Source: Kitasatospora papulosa (GTDB lineage Bacteria > Actinomycetota > Actinomycetes > Streptomycetales > Streptomycetaceae). Taken from it: 64,000 nt of DNA. Positions 35,115 through 43,109 of this stretch are shown piece by piece. A program made the translations under genes and the position numbers. The stretch's first letter is position 1, and the number at the start of each line of letters is the position of its first letter. The DNA is taken from NCBI RefSeq assembly GCF_000717245.1, contig NZ_JNYQ01000001.1, positions 496,001 to 560,000 of the forward strand, written 5' to 3'. The notes under the pieces are model-generated. The model had not been told where the DNA came from. It saw nothing but the letters and a program-made list of their open reading frames with translations, and did no database searches.

Positions 35115-35732
35115 ATGGGAGAGCAGGAAGTGCCTACCGGCCGCGGCAAGCGCCGAATCGGCGTGATGGGCGGGACCTTTGACCCGATCCATCACGGACA
35201 CCTGGTGGCGGCCAGTGAAGTGGCCGCCCACTTCCAGCTGGACGAAGTCGTCTTCGTCCCGACCGGGCAGCCCTGGCAGAAGAGTCACAAGCAGGTGTCC
35301 CCGGCCGAGGACCGTTACCTGATGACGGTCATCGCGACGGCGTCCAACCCGCAGTTCTCGGTCAGCCGGAGCGACATCGACCGTGGCGGACCGACGTACA
35401 CGATCGACACGCTGCGGGATCTGCGCACGGCCCACGGCGACGCGGACCTCTTCTTCATCACCGGCGCCGACGCGCTGTCCCAGATCCTGACCTGGCGGGA
35501 CGCCGAGGAGCTGTTCTCGCTCTCCCACTTCATCGGTGTGACCCGCCCGGGTCACCTGCTGACGGACGACGGCCTGCCCAAGGGCGGGGTCTCGCTGGTG
35601 GAGGTGCCCGCACTGGCGATCTCGTCCACGGACTGCCGCGCCAGGGTCGCGCAGGGTGAACCGGTCTGGTACCTGGTACCCGACGGCGTCGTCCGCTACA
35701 TCGACAAGCGCCAGCTGTACCGCGGCGAATGA
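35115..35732 (+). CDS. nadD: Nicotinate-nucleotide adenylyltransferase
   Basis: 205 residues from ATG 35115. Nucleotidyltransferase alpha/beta-phosphodiesterase fold: GGTFDPIHHGHL (19-30, with the HxGH motif) and C-terminal ISSTDCR (ISSTxxR). Adenylates NaMN to deamido-NAD in NAD biosynthesis. No Shine-Dalgarno; TAGGGT (35101-35106) lies 8 nt before the ATG, suggesting leaderless transcription. The LCP gene follows after 19 nt. Confidence 0.97.
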   Translation: MGEQEVPTGRGKRRIGVMGGTFDPIHHGHLVAASEVAAHFQLDEVVFVPTGQPWQKSHKQVSPAEDRYLMTVIATASNPQFSVSRSDIDRGGPTYTIDTLRDLRTAHGDADLFFITGADALSQILTWRDAEELFSLSHFIGVTRPGHLLTDDGLPKGGVSLVEVPALAISSTDCRARVAQGEPVWYLVPDGVVRYIDKRQLYRGE

Positions 35733-35751
35733 GCCACGTAGAGGGGCACCT

Positions 35752-37524
35752 GTGAACGACCGACAGAACCCGTACGACCCGTACCAGCAGCCGCAGATCA
35801 TCGGCTACGACGAGTACGGGCAGCCGGTCTACCAGCAGCAGGGGCAGGCGCAGGACCAGTCGCACGGGCAGCAGCCGTACGACCCGTACGCCCAGCAGCA
35901 GCCCCAGCAGCAGGACGGGCAGGCACAGCAGGGCTACGGCTACGGGTACGACCCGTACGCCGGTACGCAGCAGCAGTACGACCCGTACGCCGGTGCCCAG
36001 CAGCAGTACGACCCGCACGCCGCCCAGCAGCAGGCGCAGCAGCCCACGCAGCAGGGGTACGGGTACGGCGAGGGCTACGGCGACGCCGCGTACGGCTATG
36101 ACACCGGCCGGCAGCCCGCCGTAGACGACTCCACCCAGCAGTGGGCCGCGGCCCCGGCCGCCCCTGCGGCGGCCCCGCCACCGCCGATGCCGGAACAGCG
36201 GCGTGGCCCCGAACCGGCGGCCGACCCGGCCGTTCCAGGGCAGCGTCGTGCGGAGGGAGAACCCGGCACCGAGCAGTTCGCCTTCATCGAGGAGCCCGAC
36301 GAGGACTCCGAAGACGTCATCGACTGGCTGAAATTCACCGAGAGCCGCAGTGAGCGGCGCGAGGAGGCGCGACGGCGCGGCCACAACCGGATGGTCGCGC
36401 TCATAGTCGTGGCGGTCCTGGTCGTCGTCGGCGGGGCGGGCTATCTCTGGTTCGCCGGGGACATCCCGGGTGTCTCGGACGCCGACGGGCGGAGCGCCAC
36501 GGCGACGGGCCCGCAGAAACGCGACGTCATCGTCGTCCACCTGCACAACACCAAGAAGGGCGGCACCTCCACGGCGCTGCTCGTCGACAACGTCACCACC
36601 AAGCAGGGCACCACCGTCCTGCTCCCCAACTCGCTGGCGGTGGCAGGGGACGACGGATCCACCACCACGCTCGGCAAGTCCGTCGACGACGACGGGTCCA
36701 CCGGCACCCGCGAGGCGATCGACACCCTGCTCGGCACCAGCATCAGTGGCACATGGCGGCTCGACACGCCGTACCTCGAGAACCTCGTCGAGCTCGTGGG
36801 CAACATCGAGGTGGACACCGACACGGCGGTGCCCGACTCCAAGAAGGGCGCCTCGCCGCTCGTGGAAGAGGGGGAGGGGCAGACGCTGAGCGGCCCGATG
36901 GCCGTCGCGTACGCCACCTACCAGGGCGAGGGCGAACCGGAGGCCAAGCAGCTCATGCGCTTCGGCCAGGTCATGCGCAGTGTGCTGCGCAAGCTGTCCG
37001 AGGACCCCAAGGCCGCCACCGTCACCATCGAGACACTCGCCCAGATCCTCGACCCGTCCCTGCCGGAGCAGGACCTGGGCGCTTCGCTGGCCAAGCTCGC
37101 CGGACACGCGAAGGTGGGCGACTACAAGACGGAGCTCCTCCCGGTCCAGAGCGACGGGACCTTGACGGACAAGGCCACCGCGAGCGTGGTCAAGGACGTC
37201 CTGGGAGGCAAGGTGAAGGCCCCGGAGCAGGGCGCGGCGGTGCGCGTCGGCATCAAGAACGCCACGGGGAACACGAAGGGCACCGAGTCCGCGAGGGTCA
37301 AGCTCGTCAACGGCGGCTACGCCTTCGTCGACAGCGGCAAGGCGGACACCGCGACGTCGTCGCAGGTGGTGTACGGAACCGCGGAGGACAAGGCCAAGGC
37401 GGTCGAGGTCGCCAAGACCCTGGGGCTGCCGGAGGGCTCGGTCGAGAAGGGCGAGCCGGCGGCGAACGCCGACGTGTCCGTCGTCCTCGGACAGGACTAC
37501 AAGATCCCCGAGCAGACCTCGTAG
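35752..37524 (+). CDS. Degenerate LytR-CpsA-Psr (LCP) protein with LytR_C domain
   Basis: 590 residues, GTG 35752 behind GAGGGG. Residues 1-130 are Gln/Tyr/Gly-rich with repeated YDPYA units (cytoplasmic); Pro/Ala and acidic linker to 210; membrane span ~213-235; LCP-like domain ~258-415; LytR_C ~497-582. LCP enzymes attach undecaprenyl-linked glycopolymers to peptidoglycan. The usual Arg-Asp after the second strand (SIPRD) reads LLPNS here, and the R-x-R/R-x-x-RQ cluster is largely gone, so catalysis is doubtful. The position after nadD matches pdtA (SCO2578), reported to affect sporulation. Confidence 0.82.
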   Translation: MNDRQNPYDPYQQPQIIGYDEYGQPVYQQQGQAQDQSHGQQPYDPYAQQQPQQQDGQAQQGYGYGYDPYAGTQQQYDPYAGAQQQYDPHAAQQQAQQPTQQGYGYGEGYGDAAYGYDTGRQPAVDDSTQQWAAAPAAPAAAPPPPMPEQRRGPEPAADPAVPGQRRAEGEPGTEQFAFIEEPDEDSEDVIDWLKFTESRSERREEARRRGHNRMVALIVVAVLVVVGGAGYLWFAGDIPGVSDADGRSATATGPQKRDVIVVHLHNTKKGGTSTALLVDNVTTKQGTTVLLPNSLAVAGDDGSTTTLGKSVDDDGSTGTREAIDTLLGTSISGTWRLDTPYLENLVELVGNIEVDTDTAVPDSKKGASPLVEEGEGQTLSGPMAVAYATYQGEGEPEAKQLMRFGQVMRSVLRKLSEDPKAATVTIETLAQILDPSLPEQDLGASLAKLAGHAKVGDYKTELLPVQSDGTLTDKATASVVKDVLGGKVKAPEQGAAVRVGIKNATGNTKGTESARVKLVNGGYAFVDSGKADTATSSQVVYGTAEDKAKAVEVAKTLGLPEGSVEKGEPAANADVSVVLGQDYKIPEQTS

Positions 37525-37607
37525 GGATCCCCGGGCAGACGTCGTAAGGGCTGTCGGCGGTCCGTGAGACCCTAGAGGTTGATCTGACCGCCGACGAAAG
37601 CCTGCAT

Positions 37608-38039
37608 GTGACCGCCACGGACCGCTCCATCGAGCTCATCAACGCCGCCGCCCAGGCGGCGGCCGACCGGCTCGCGCACGACATCATCGCCTACGACGTC
37701 AGCGATGTGCTGTCGATCACCGACGCCTTCCTGCTGGCCTCGGCTCCCAACGACCGCCAGGTCAAGTCGATCGTCGACGAGATCGAGGAGCGGCTACAGA
37801 AGGAGCTCGGCGCCAAGCCGGTTCGCCGCGAGGGCGACCGCGACGCCCGCTGGATCCTGCTCGACTACGTCGACATCGTGATCCACGTCCAGCACAGCGA
37901 GGAGCGCGTGTTCTACGCGCTCGAGCGCCTGTGGAAGGACTGCCCCGAGATCGCCCTCCCCGAGGACGCGGTCAAGACCCGGGGCAAGGCCGAGGAGCAC
38001 GCCCAGCTCAACGGCGGCACGGAAGGTGACCAGAGCTGA
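37608..38039 (+). CDS. rsfS: Ribosome silencing factor RsfS
   Basis: 143 residues, GTG 37608. The RsfS/Iojap family binds L14 and blocks subunit joining. Family blocks: AHDIIAYDVSD, ITDAFLLASAPNDRQV, EGDRDARWILLDYVDIVIHV, and YALERLW. Acidic tail. Its stop codon overlaps the CTG start of the next gene. Confidence 0.95.
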   Translation: MTATDRSIELINAAAQAAADRLAHDIIAYDVSDVLSITDAFLLASAPNDRQVKSIVDEIEERLQKELGAKPVRREGDRDARWILLDYVDIVIHVQHSEERVFYALERLWKDCPEIALPEDAVKTRGKAEEHAQLNGGTEGDQS

Positions 38040-38689
38040 ACGGCAGCAGCAGCGGCAGGGGCCGCAAGATCGTCCTCTGGCGGCACGGCCAGACGGCGTG
38101 GAATCTGGAGCGCCGCTTCCAGGGCTCCACGGACATCGAGCTGACCGAGACCGGTCTCGGGCAGGCACGCCGCGCCGCCCGGCTGCTCGCATCGCTGAAG
38201 CCGGACGCGATCGTGGCGTCCGACCTGCGGCGCGCCGCGGCCACGGCCGCCGAGCTCGCCGCGGTCACCGGCCTCGACGTCGCACACGACTCCGCGCTGC
38301 GTGAGACGTACGCCGGCGCCTGGCAGGGGCTCACGCACGAGGAGATCGTCGGACAGTACGGCGAGCAGTACGCCGCTTGGAAGCGCGGTGAGCCGGTCCG
38401 CAGGGGCGGTGGCGAGCTGGAGACGGAGGTCGCCGACCGCGCGGCCCCCGTGGTGCTGGAACACGCAGGCAAGCTGCCCGACGCCGGCACGCTCGTCGTC
38501 GTGAGCCATGGCGGCACCATCCGGACGACCATCGGCCGTCTGCTCGGGCTCGAGTCCCACCACTGGGAGGGGCTCGGCGGGCTGTCCAACTGCTGCTGGT
38601 CGGTGCTGGGCGAAGGCGCGCGTGGTTGGCGCCTGCTCGAGCACAACGCCGGGACCCTCCCCGAACCGGTGCTCGGGGACGACGATTAG
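38036..38689 (+). CDS. Histidine phosphatase (phosphoglycerate mutase) family protein with a CTG start
   Basis: 217 residues. The catalytic motif LWRHGQTAWNLE is encoded at ~38075-38110, and in this frame a stop lies at 38027-38029. The only plausible initiator between them is CTG 38036, overlapping the rsfS stop (CTGA) with GGAAGG 9 nt upstream. Second catalytic His is in VVSHGGTIR; the acidic Glu is in ETYAGAWQG. Likely a broad-specificity phosphatase; translational coupling to rsfS is implied. An annotation that required ATG/GTG would start at 38213 and lose the active site. Confidence 0.88.
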   Translation: MNGSSSGRGRKIVLWRHGQTAWNLERRFQGSTDIELTETGLGQARRAARLLASLKPDAIVASDLRRAAATAAELAAVTGLDVAHDSALRETYAGAWQGLTHEEIVGQYGEQYAAWKRGEPVRRGGGELETEVADRAAPVVLEHAGKLPDAGTLVVVSHGGTIRTTIGRLLGLESHHWEGLGGLSNCCWSVLGEGARGWRLLEHNAGTLPEPVLGDDD

Positions 38690-38693
38690 CCGT

Positions 38694-38716
38694 CGCCCGG
38701 AGGCTCTCTCCGGGCG
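38694..38716 (+). terminator. Terminator of the rsfS-phosphatase operon
   Basis: 9-bp perfect stem (38694-38702, 38708-38716), 5-nt loop, 4 bp after the stop. Confidence 0.7.
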
Positions 38717-38729
38717 GTGGGGACCGGAT

Positions 38730-38759
38730 TTCACTTTCCGGCTCGTCGCAGGCTAAAGT
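38730..38759 (+). promoter_or_regulatory. Candidate promoter of the first tRNA-Ala gene
   Basis: TTCACT (38730-38735), 18-bp spacer, TAAAGT (38754-38759), about 47 bp before the mature tRNA. Confidence 0.45.
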
Positions 38760-38805
38760 TCTTCTTGTTCGCAGCGCGGAAACGCAGGGAAACACAGCGG
38801 ACAGC

Positions 38806-38878
38806 GGGGCTATAGCTCAGTTGGTAGAGCGCCTGCATGGCATGCAGGAGGTCAGGAGTTCAATTCTCCTTAGCTCCA
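38806..38878 (+). tRNA. tRNA-Ala (anticodon GGC), copy 1
   Basis: 73 nt. Acceptor stem GGGGCTA/TAGCTCC with one G-U pair; D-arm GCTCAGTTGGTAGAGC; anticodon stem CCTGC/GCAGG with loop ATGGCAT (GGC); T-loop TTCAATT. The 3' CCA is not encoded. Identical to the copy at 39709. Confidence 0.97.
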
Positions 38879-38884
38879 CAGTCA

Positions 38885-38914
38885 AGATCCCGTCCCCGGC
38901 AGGGGGCGGGATCT
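38885..38914 (+). terminator. Rho-independent terminator of tRNA-Ala copy 1
   Basis: 13-bp stem (one G-U pair) directly followed by a run of T (38914-38920), a rare textbook terminator for this genome. Confidence 0.9.
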
Positions 38915-39315
38915 TTTTTTGCGGCGATCCGGAATCGAGCCGGTGACGTGCGCCGGTCGTGCCCCAACTGCCGTGGCCCGCCTGGGACAAGGGTCGTAAG
39001 GGTGTTCCGGCGCTGTCATCGCAGGTGCGAGGGCCGTCCCCATGGGCCTCCTTCAGGACAAAGGCGCTAGGCGGGGCGTTCGTCGGGCTGACCTCCTTAC
39101 GGCGCCGTGGCAGAATCGGAGCGTCGGAGGGGCGACGGACCGATCGGGAGGGAGCGCGATGCCTGCGAGCCGCGTACGGGTCCCGGGCCCGCTCCTTGCG
39201 TCCACGGCGCTCCATCGCTCGACCACCCCCGTTCCCGCCGCGCCCTGCTCCCTCGGCAGCTCGCACGACGGTCCCTTCGCGCGCACGGCCTGCGGCCACC
39301 GTCGGAGCTGACCGG
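38915..39315. other. Spacer upstream of the zinc-ribbon gene, with possible promoter and leader ORF
   Basis: A promoter-like CTGACC (39088-39093), then CAGAAT (39111-39116) 17 bp later. A 50-codon frame from ATG 39160 to TGA 39309-39311 has a strong GGGAGGGAG ribosome site and ends 4 bp before the zinc-ribbon start. Its peptide (Pro/Arg/Ser-rich) is not recognisable; it may be a leader peptide or chance. Confidence 0.3.
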
Positions 39316-39549
39316 ATGGGTGCACACAGGCGGAAATGCGACTGGTGCGGCAGCGGTACGCCCATCGTCAGGGACATGGACCCCGTCAACACCGAGTTCC
39401 AGTACTGGTGCGAGGAGTGCGCGCGGGCGCTGATCATAAAGGGCGACCCCATCGAGACGTACCGGGAGCTCGAAGGTGAGCCCATCTACGGACGGCTCCT
39501 GGAGGAGCACTGCACCCTCAAGCGGTTCTACTCCTTCGCCACTGCCTGA
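39316..39549 (+). CDS. Small zinc-ribbon protein
   Basis: 77 residues from ATG 39316. Two cysteine knuckles, CDWC (8-11) and CEEC (32-35), are spaced as in a zinc ribbon, followed by a charged helical segment (IETYRELEGEPIYGRLLEEH). Unknown role; could bind nucleic acid or protein. It lies alone between two identical tRNA-Ala genes on the same strand. Confidence 0.8.
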   Translation: MGAHRRKCDWCGSGTPIVRDMDPVNTEFQYWCEECARALIIKGDPIETYRELEGEPIYGRLLEEHCTLKRFYSFATA

Positions 39550-39642
39550 CGGGGTGGCTCCTCCCGGAGCCGTTCAAGATCGAAGCAACCGCTGGTCAGA
39601 GCGTCGCTCATCAGGCATATCCGGACAGACCGGAAACGATTT

Positions 39643-39670
39643 TTGATGGGCCGGTGGGACCGTGTAATGT
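39643..39670 (+). promoter_or_regulatory. Candidate promoter of the second tRNA-Ala gene
   Basis: TTGATG (39643-39648), 16-bp spacer, TAATGT (39665-39670), 39 bp before the tRNA. The local sequence is AT-rich. Confidence 0.55.
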
Positions 39671-39708
39671 TCTCGATGTCGCCAGGGAAACCGAGCGGCA
39701 AACAGCAC

Positions 39709-39781
39709 GGGGCTATAGCTCAGTTGGTAGAGCGCCTGCATGGCATGCAGGAGGTCAGGAGTTCAATTCTCCTTAGCTCCA
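39709..39781 (+). tRNA. tRNA-Ala (anticodon GGC), copy 2
   Basis: Identical over all 73 nt to 38806-38878, 903 bp apart start to start, same strand. Similar AAC-AGC bases precede both copies, but flanks otherwise differ. Confidence 0.97.
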
Positions 39782-39788
39782 CAGTGGG

Positions 39789-39821
39789 GAAGCGGGCCAT
39801 CCGAATCGGATGGCCCGCTTC
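39789..39821. terminator. Hairpin terminator of tRNA-Ala copy 2, shared with the convergent redox gene
   Basis: 16-bp perfect palindromic stem (39789-39804/39806-39821), followed by TTGTCGTGT. Confidence 0.8.
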
Positions 39822-39863
39822 TTGTCGTGTCCGCCACTCCTGGTGTGCTCGTCGGCGCGCGGA

Positions 39864-41438
39864 TCAGTCGCGCCCGCTGCCCAGGGCCCTGCGCCGGGCA
39901 CTCGGCAGTGCGGGCCGTTCCGCGGGAGCCTGCTCGATGCGGAGCGCAAGGGCGGGGCACCGCCGTACGGCGCGCTGGGCCCGGCCTCTCAGGTGCACCG
40001 GAACGGAGGCGTCCGCGAGCGCCGGATAACCGTCCGGACCCAGCCTGATCAGTTCTGGAACGATGTCCGCGCAGAGGCCGTGCCCCTGGCAGAGCGTCCA
40101 GTCCACCGCCAGCTTCTCACCGCTGGGGAGGGACTCCTCCAGGTCCTCGTAGCCGGGGGAGGGCAACGGCAGCACGCCCAGGGTCTCCCGTCCGCAACCG
40201 CCGTCCAGCACGTGCGCTGCGAGATCGTCGGTGAAGGCGGAGAGGGTGGACGACAGGAAGCGGGCCGATCCGTCCGGGTGCTTGCACGCACCGCGGCCCT
40301 TCACCGCCTGCGTCACCTCGCGGAGCGCCTCCAGGGCGGCGGGACCGCCGCCGTTGAGGACGTCGGAGAGGCCGCCCGCGGCAGCGGGCAGACCCAGCTT
40401 GCACGGCCCGCACTGGCCCGCGGTCTCGGCGGCCAGCCAGTTCGCGATCCTCAGCGACTCCCCGATCGGGCAGGTCTCCGGCCCGATCGGCAGAACGGCA
40501 CCGGCGCCGAGCGCCCCGCCCACCGCGGCCAGTGAGGCTCTGGAGACCACCGCGTCGTGCAAGGCCGTCGAGTCGATCCAGTTGCCGTGGTAGCCGCCGG
40601 TGAGTACGCCCTGGGGCAGCGGCGGTGCTCCCGCCAACTGCAGGACGTAGCGCAGGGGCACCCCTGTGGGTACCTCGACGACCATCGGACGGGCCACGGC
40701 CCCTGAGACCGTGAGGAGGACCGTGCCGGGCTCGTCGGCCAGGCCGGTGTGTCCGTAGCGGCGGGGACCCAGCCGGGCGGCGACGGCGAGCTGTGCGTAG
40801 GTCTCCGCGTTCGACAGGAGAGTCGGCGCGCCGGCCACCCCGGACTCCGCCGCCCGCTCACGGCGGCCGGGGGGCAGGGCGGGGCCGCCGTTCACCGCGC
40901 GGATGACCGCCGACGCCTCCCCGGAGACCATGCGCTCCGGGGTGCGCACCACCCGGGCGCGAAGGTGCTGTCCGCGCCTGTCCGACAGTCCTCGTTCGGC
41001 CAGGGCGGACCGCACGGACATCTCCGTGGAGTTCCGGGTGACAGCCACGACCAGAGTGCGTGCGCCGAGTGCTTCCGCTGCGAGCAGGGCGCCGTCGAGT
41101 ATGAGGTGCGGGGCGCGGTTGAGCAGCACGGTGTCCTTGCGGCAGGCGGGTTCGCCCTCGCTCCCGTTGATCACGACGACCGGCCTCACCCCACGGCGTA
41201 TCGAGGCCTTCGCGACCGCCCGCAGCTTCTTCCCGAAGGGGAAGCCCGCGCCGCCGCGGCCACGCAGCGACACCGACTCCGCGAGCTCGGCCAGCCGCTC
41301 ACCGGTCATCGGGTCGAGCGGGCCGTGCACCTTGAGGTGCATGGCGAGGTCAAGGCGTTCCACCAGGTCGAACCCGCTGGTCAACTGAGGGAGTCCGACG
41401 ACGCGGACCTCCGGGACATCGGGGAGGGGCGCTTTCAC
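39864..41438 (-). CDS. NuoF-like flavoprotein fused to a C-terminal 3Fe-4S-type ferredoxin
   Basis: 524 residues; GTG 41438 with AGGAGA upstream, overlapping the preceding stop by 4 bp (GTGA). FMN/NADH-binding NuoF fold (RGRGGAGFPFGKKL, NGSEGEPACRKD), then SLBB-like region, then the iron-sulphur domain GQCGPCKLG with Cys343, Cys346 and Cys385. The first of the four NuoF cluster cysteines is Ala340. The C-terminal ferredoxin has C450-x5-C456 and C494-P, the 3Fe-4S spacing. Probably takes electrons from a pyridine nucleotide or ferredoxin partner and delivers them to the membrane cytochrome encoded just upstream. Confidence 0.88.
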   Translation of the reverse strand: MKAPLPDVPEVRVVGLPQLTSGFDLVERLDLAMHLKVHGPLDPMTGERLAELAESVSLRGRGGAGFPFGKKLRAVAKASIRRGVRPVVVINGSEGEPACRKDTVLLNRAPHLILDGALLAAEALGARTLVVAVTRNSTEMSVRSALAERGLSDRRGQHLRARVVRTPERMVSGEASAVIRAVNGGPALPPGRRERAAESGVAGAPTLLSNAETYAQLAVAARLGPRRYGHTGLADEPGTVLLTVSGAVARPMVVEVPTGVPLRYVLQLAGAPPLPQGVLTGGYHGNWIDSTALHDAVVSRASLAAVGGALGAGAVLPIGPETCPIGESLRIANWLAAETAGQCGPCKLGLPAAAGGLSDVLNGGGPAALEALREVTQAVKGRGACKHPDGSARFLSSTLSAFTDDLAAHVLDGGCGRETLGVLPLPSPGYEDLEESLPSGEKLAVDWTLCQGHGLCADIVPELIRLGPDGYPALADASVPVHLRGRAQRAVRRCPALALRIEQAPAERPALPSARRRALGSGRD

Positions 41439-42748
41439 GGGCGGTCTCCTGCTGGTGGGTGCCAGGGCTCTCCCGCCGAGGGCGGATAGAGCGGCCCCGG
41501 CAGCTGCTCGGTCACCTGGTCGGAGGCGGAGGCCGGGGCGGGCCCCGGGGGCGATGCGTACGCGGGCCTCAGCGCCTGTGCGGGAGGCGTGGGGGAGGGG
41601 GAGGGCCAGCGGTCGCCCGTCAGACCCGGGGGCGGCCCGGATAGCCGGGAGACGGCTCGGTACGCCGCAGAGATACCGGGCCGGGAGCCCTGGGGCGCTG
41701 CCGGCGCCGGGGTGGGGAAGGTGCCGGGGGCGAGCCGCTCGGAGCTGCGCGGCGGCGGCTCGCACGGCGGTGGCGATACGTACGCAGCCGCACCGTACGG
41801 CTGGTGTTCCTGCGGCGCCCGCCCGAACGGCCGGGACGCGTAGTCCGCCGGTTCGTGCGCGAGTGCTCCGGGCGTTTCCGGGGCGGCGAGCGTCCGGGGG
41901 CGGACCGGGGTGCCGCGCAGGCCCCGGTCGTCGCCCCAGCCGGGGGCGTCGGGCGGGAGGCCGCGGCCCGACGGCGCAGGCGGGGACTCCGCACCGGGGA
42001 GCGGTGAGGTGCGTATGACCGGATCGGACGCGGACGGAGGGGCGTCCGGGCCCGTCAGACTGGCGGCGAGCTCGATGAGCAGGCGCTTTGCCGGGCCGGG
42101 GAGCAGGCGCATCGCGAGCACGGCGGCCACGGCGGTCAGACAGAGCATGTACATCACGACGACCCAGGTCGCGGGCTGGCGTCCGGCGTACAGGCCGTGG
42201 ACCAGGGCGGCGCACCACGCGGGATACGCCAGCGCGTGCAGGGCGCGCCAGCGGCCCGCGATCCTGCCGGGGGTGGCGAACGCGCTGCGCATCGCCCCCG
42301 TCGCCGCGGCGACGATCATCAGCAGCCCGGCCAGTGCGCCGAAGCCGACGAGGCCCGCGGTACCGCTCACACCCGTACCGAACGGTACGAGGGCGCCGAG
42401 CAGGCCGACGTGCCCGAGCGCGACCTTCACGGTGCCGTGCAGGAGGAGGAAGCACAGCGAGGCGACGGCGGCTGCTCGGTGGACGCCCTGGCAGACGAGC
42501 CGCTGACGCGTCGAGAGGAACACCCGGTCGGTGGCCAGCAGACCCCAGCCGACTGCCGCGGTGAGGGAGACCAGCGTCAGTACGCCGGTCGTGAAGTCGA
42601 ACGTGGCACGCATGCCGTCGCTCCCCGCGACGGCGAGCAGGGGGATGAGCACCAGTGCCGCGACGGTCAGTCCGCCCTGCACCGGGCGGCTCGTTCCTGG
42701 GCCGGAACCCAGGGAGGGGGAGGAGCGGATCCTGCGATGAGGCTTCAT
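41435..42748 (-). CDS. Ferric-reductase-like membrane cytochrome b with Pro-rich tail
   Basis: 437 residues, ATG 42748. About six membrane spans in residues 25-215. Two histidine pairs, His90/His104 and His171/His184 (spacings 14 and 13), fit two stacked b hemes across the membrane as in ferric-reductase/NOX-like domains. Residues ~235-437 are a Pro/Ala/Ser/Arg-rich, presumably disordered, cytoplasmic tail. Operon with the NuoF-ferredoxin gene (4-bp overlap), so a transmembrane electron-transfer module is inferred. The electron acceptor is unknown. Confidence 0.85.
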   Translation of the reverse strand: MKPHRRIRSSPSLGSGPGTSRPVQGGLTVAALVLIPLLAVAGSDGMRATFDFTTGVLTLVSLTAAVGWGLLATDRVFLSTRQRLVCQGVHRAAAVASLCFLLLHGTVKVALGHVGLLGALVPFGTGVSGTAGLVGFGALAGLLMIVAAATGAMRSAFATPGRIAGRWRALHALAYPAWCAALVHGLYAGRQPATWVVVMYMLCLTAVAAVLAMRLLPGPAKRLLIELAASLTGPDAPPSASDPVIRTSPLPGAESPPAPSGRGLPPDAPGWGDDRGLRGTPVRPRTLAAPETPGALAHEPADYASRPFGRAPQEHQPYGAAAYVSPPPCEPPPRSSERLAPGTFPTPAPAAPQGSRPGISAAYRAVSRLSGPPPGLTGDRWPSPSPTPPAQALRPAYASPPGPAPASASDQVTEQLPGPLYPPSAGEPWHPPAGDRP

Positions 42749-42989
42749 GGGGGGCGACTCCGAATGGCTCGGCAAAGCGGTCCCGTTGCCGCATGCTAGG
42801 TCGCCGTCTACCGGCCGGTACGAGGTTTGAGCGGTTGCCCCGATAGGAGGCAGTACGCGGAGTAACCTCCGGAGTGTGTGGGTCCTGTGGAAGATTCGCG
42901 CCGACGGTGTGACTGTGCGTACCGGCGTGGCGCGACCCGTGCGGCCTTCCGGAGGTATATGTGCCGGGCCGGGCTCCGGGCCCGTGCGG

Positions 42990-43040
42990 TACCCTGACGC
43001 CATGCGTGCCGTACGCCTTCTGCTTAGCGAGCCGCGCTGA
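42990..43040 (+). promoter_or_regulatory. leuS leader peptide with three Leu codons, and its -10 region
   Basis: ATG 43002 to TGA 43038-43040 encodes MRAVRLLLSEPR with consecutive CTT-CTG-CTT codons. TACCCT (42990-42995) lies 6 nt before the ATG, so the leader is probably at the very 5' end of the transcript. Classical attenuators before leuS have been predicted in some streptomycetes. Confidence 0.75.
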
Positions 43041-43109
43041 TCACTCCCGACCGGTGAGAATGCCTGGTCGGACTCGGCGCGGCGTCCCCTCCTGTGCGAG
43101 GGGATTTTT
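43031..43109 (+). terminator. Attenuator structures upstream of leuS
   Basis: A long stem (GCCGCGC at 43031-43037 with GCGCGGC at 43077-43083; CCGACC at 43047-43052 with GGTCGG at 43066-43071) includes the leader stop codon. It is followed by an intrinsic terminator: TCCCCTC (43085-43091), 6-nt loop, GAGGGGA (43098-43104), then TTTTT. Confidence 0.75.

Noticed and set aside
39864..42794. 976-codon minus-strand frame suggesting one giant redox protein
   Set aside because: The upstream 450 codons are an out-of-frame shadow of the cytochrome gene; the GTG at 41438 with AGGAG is the true start.
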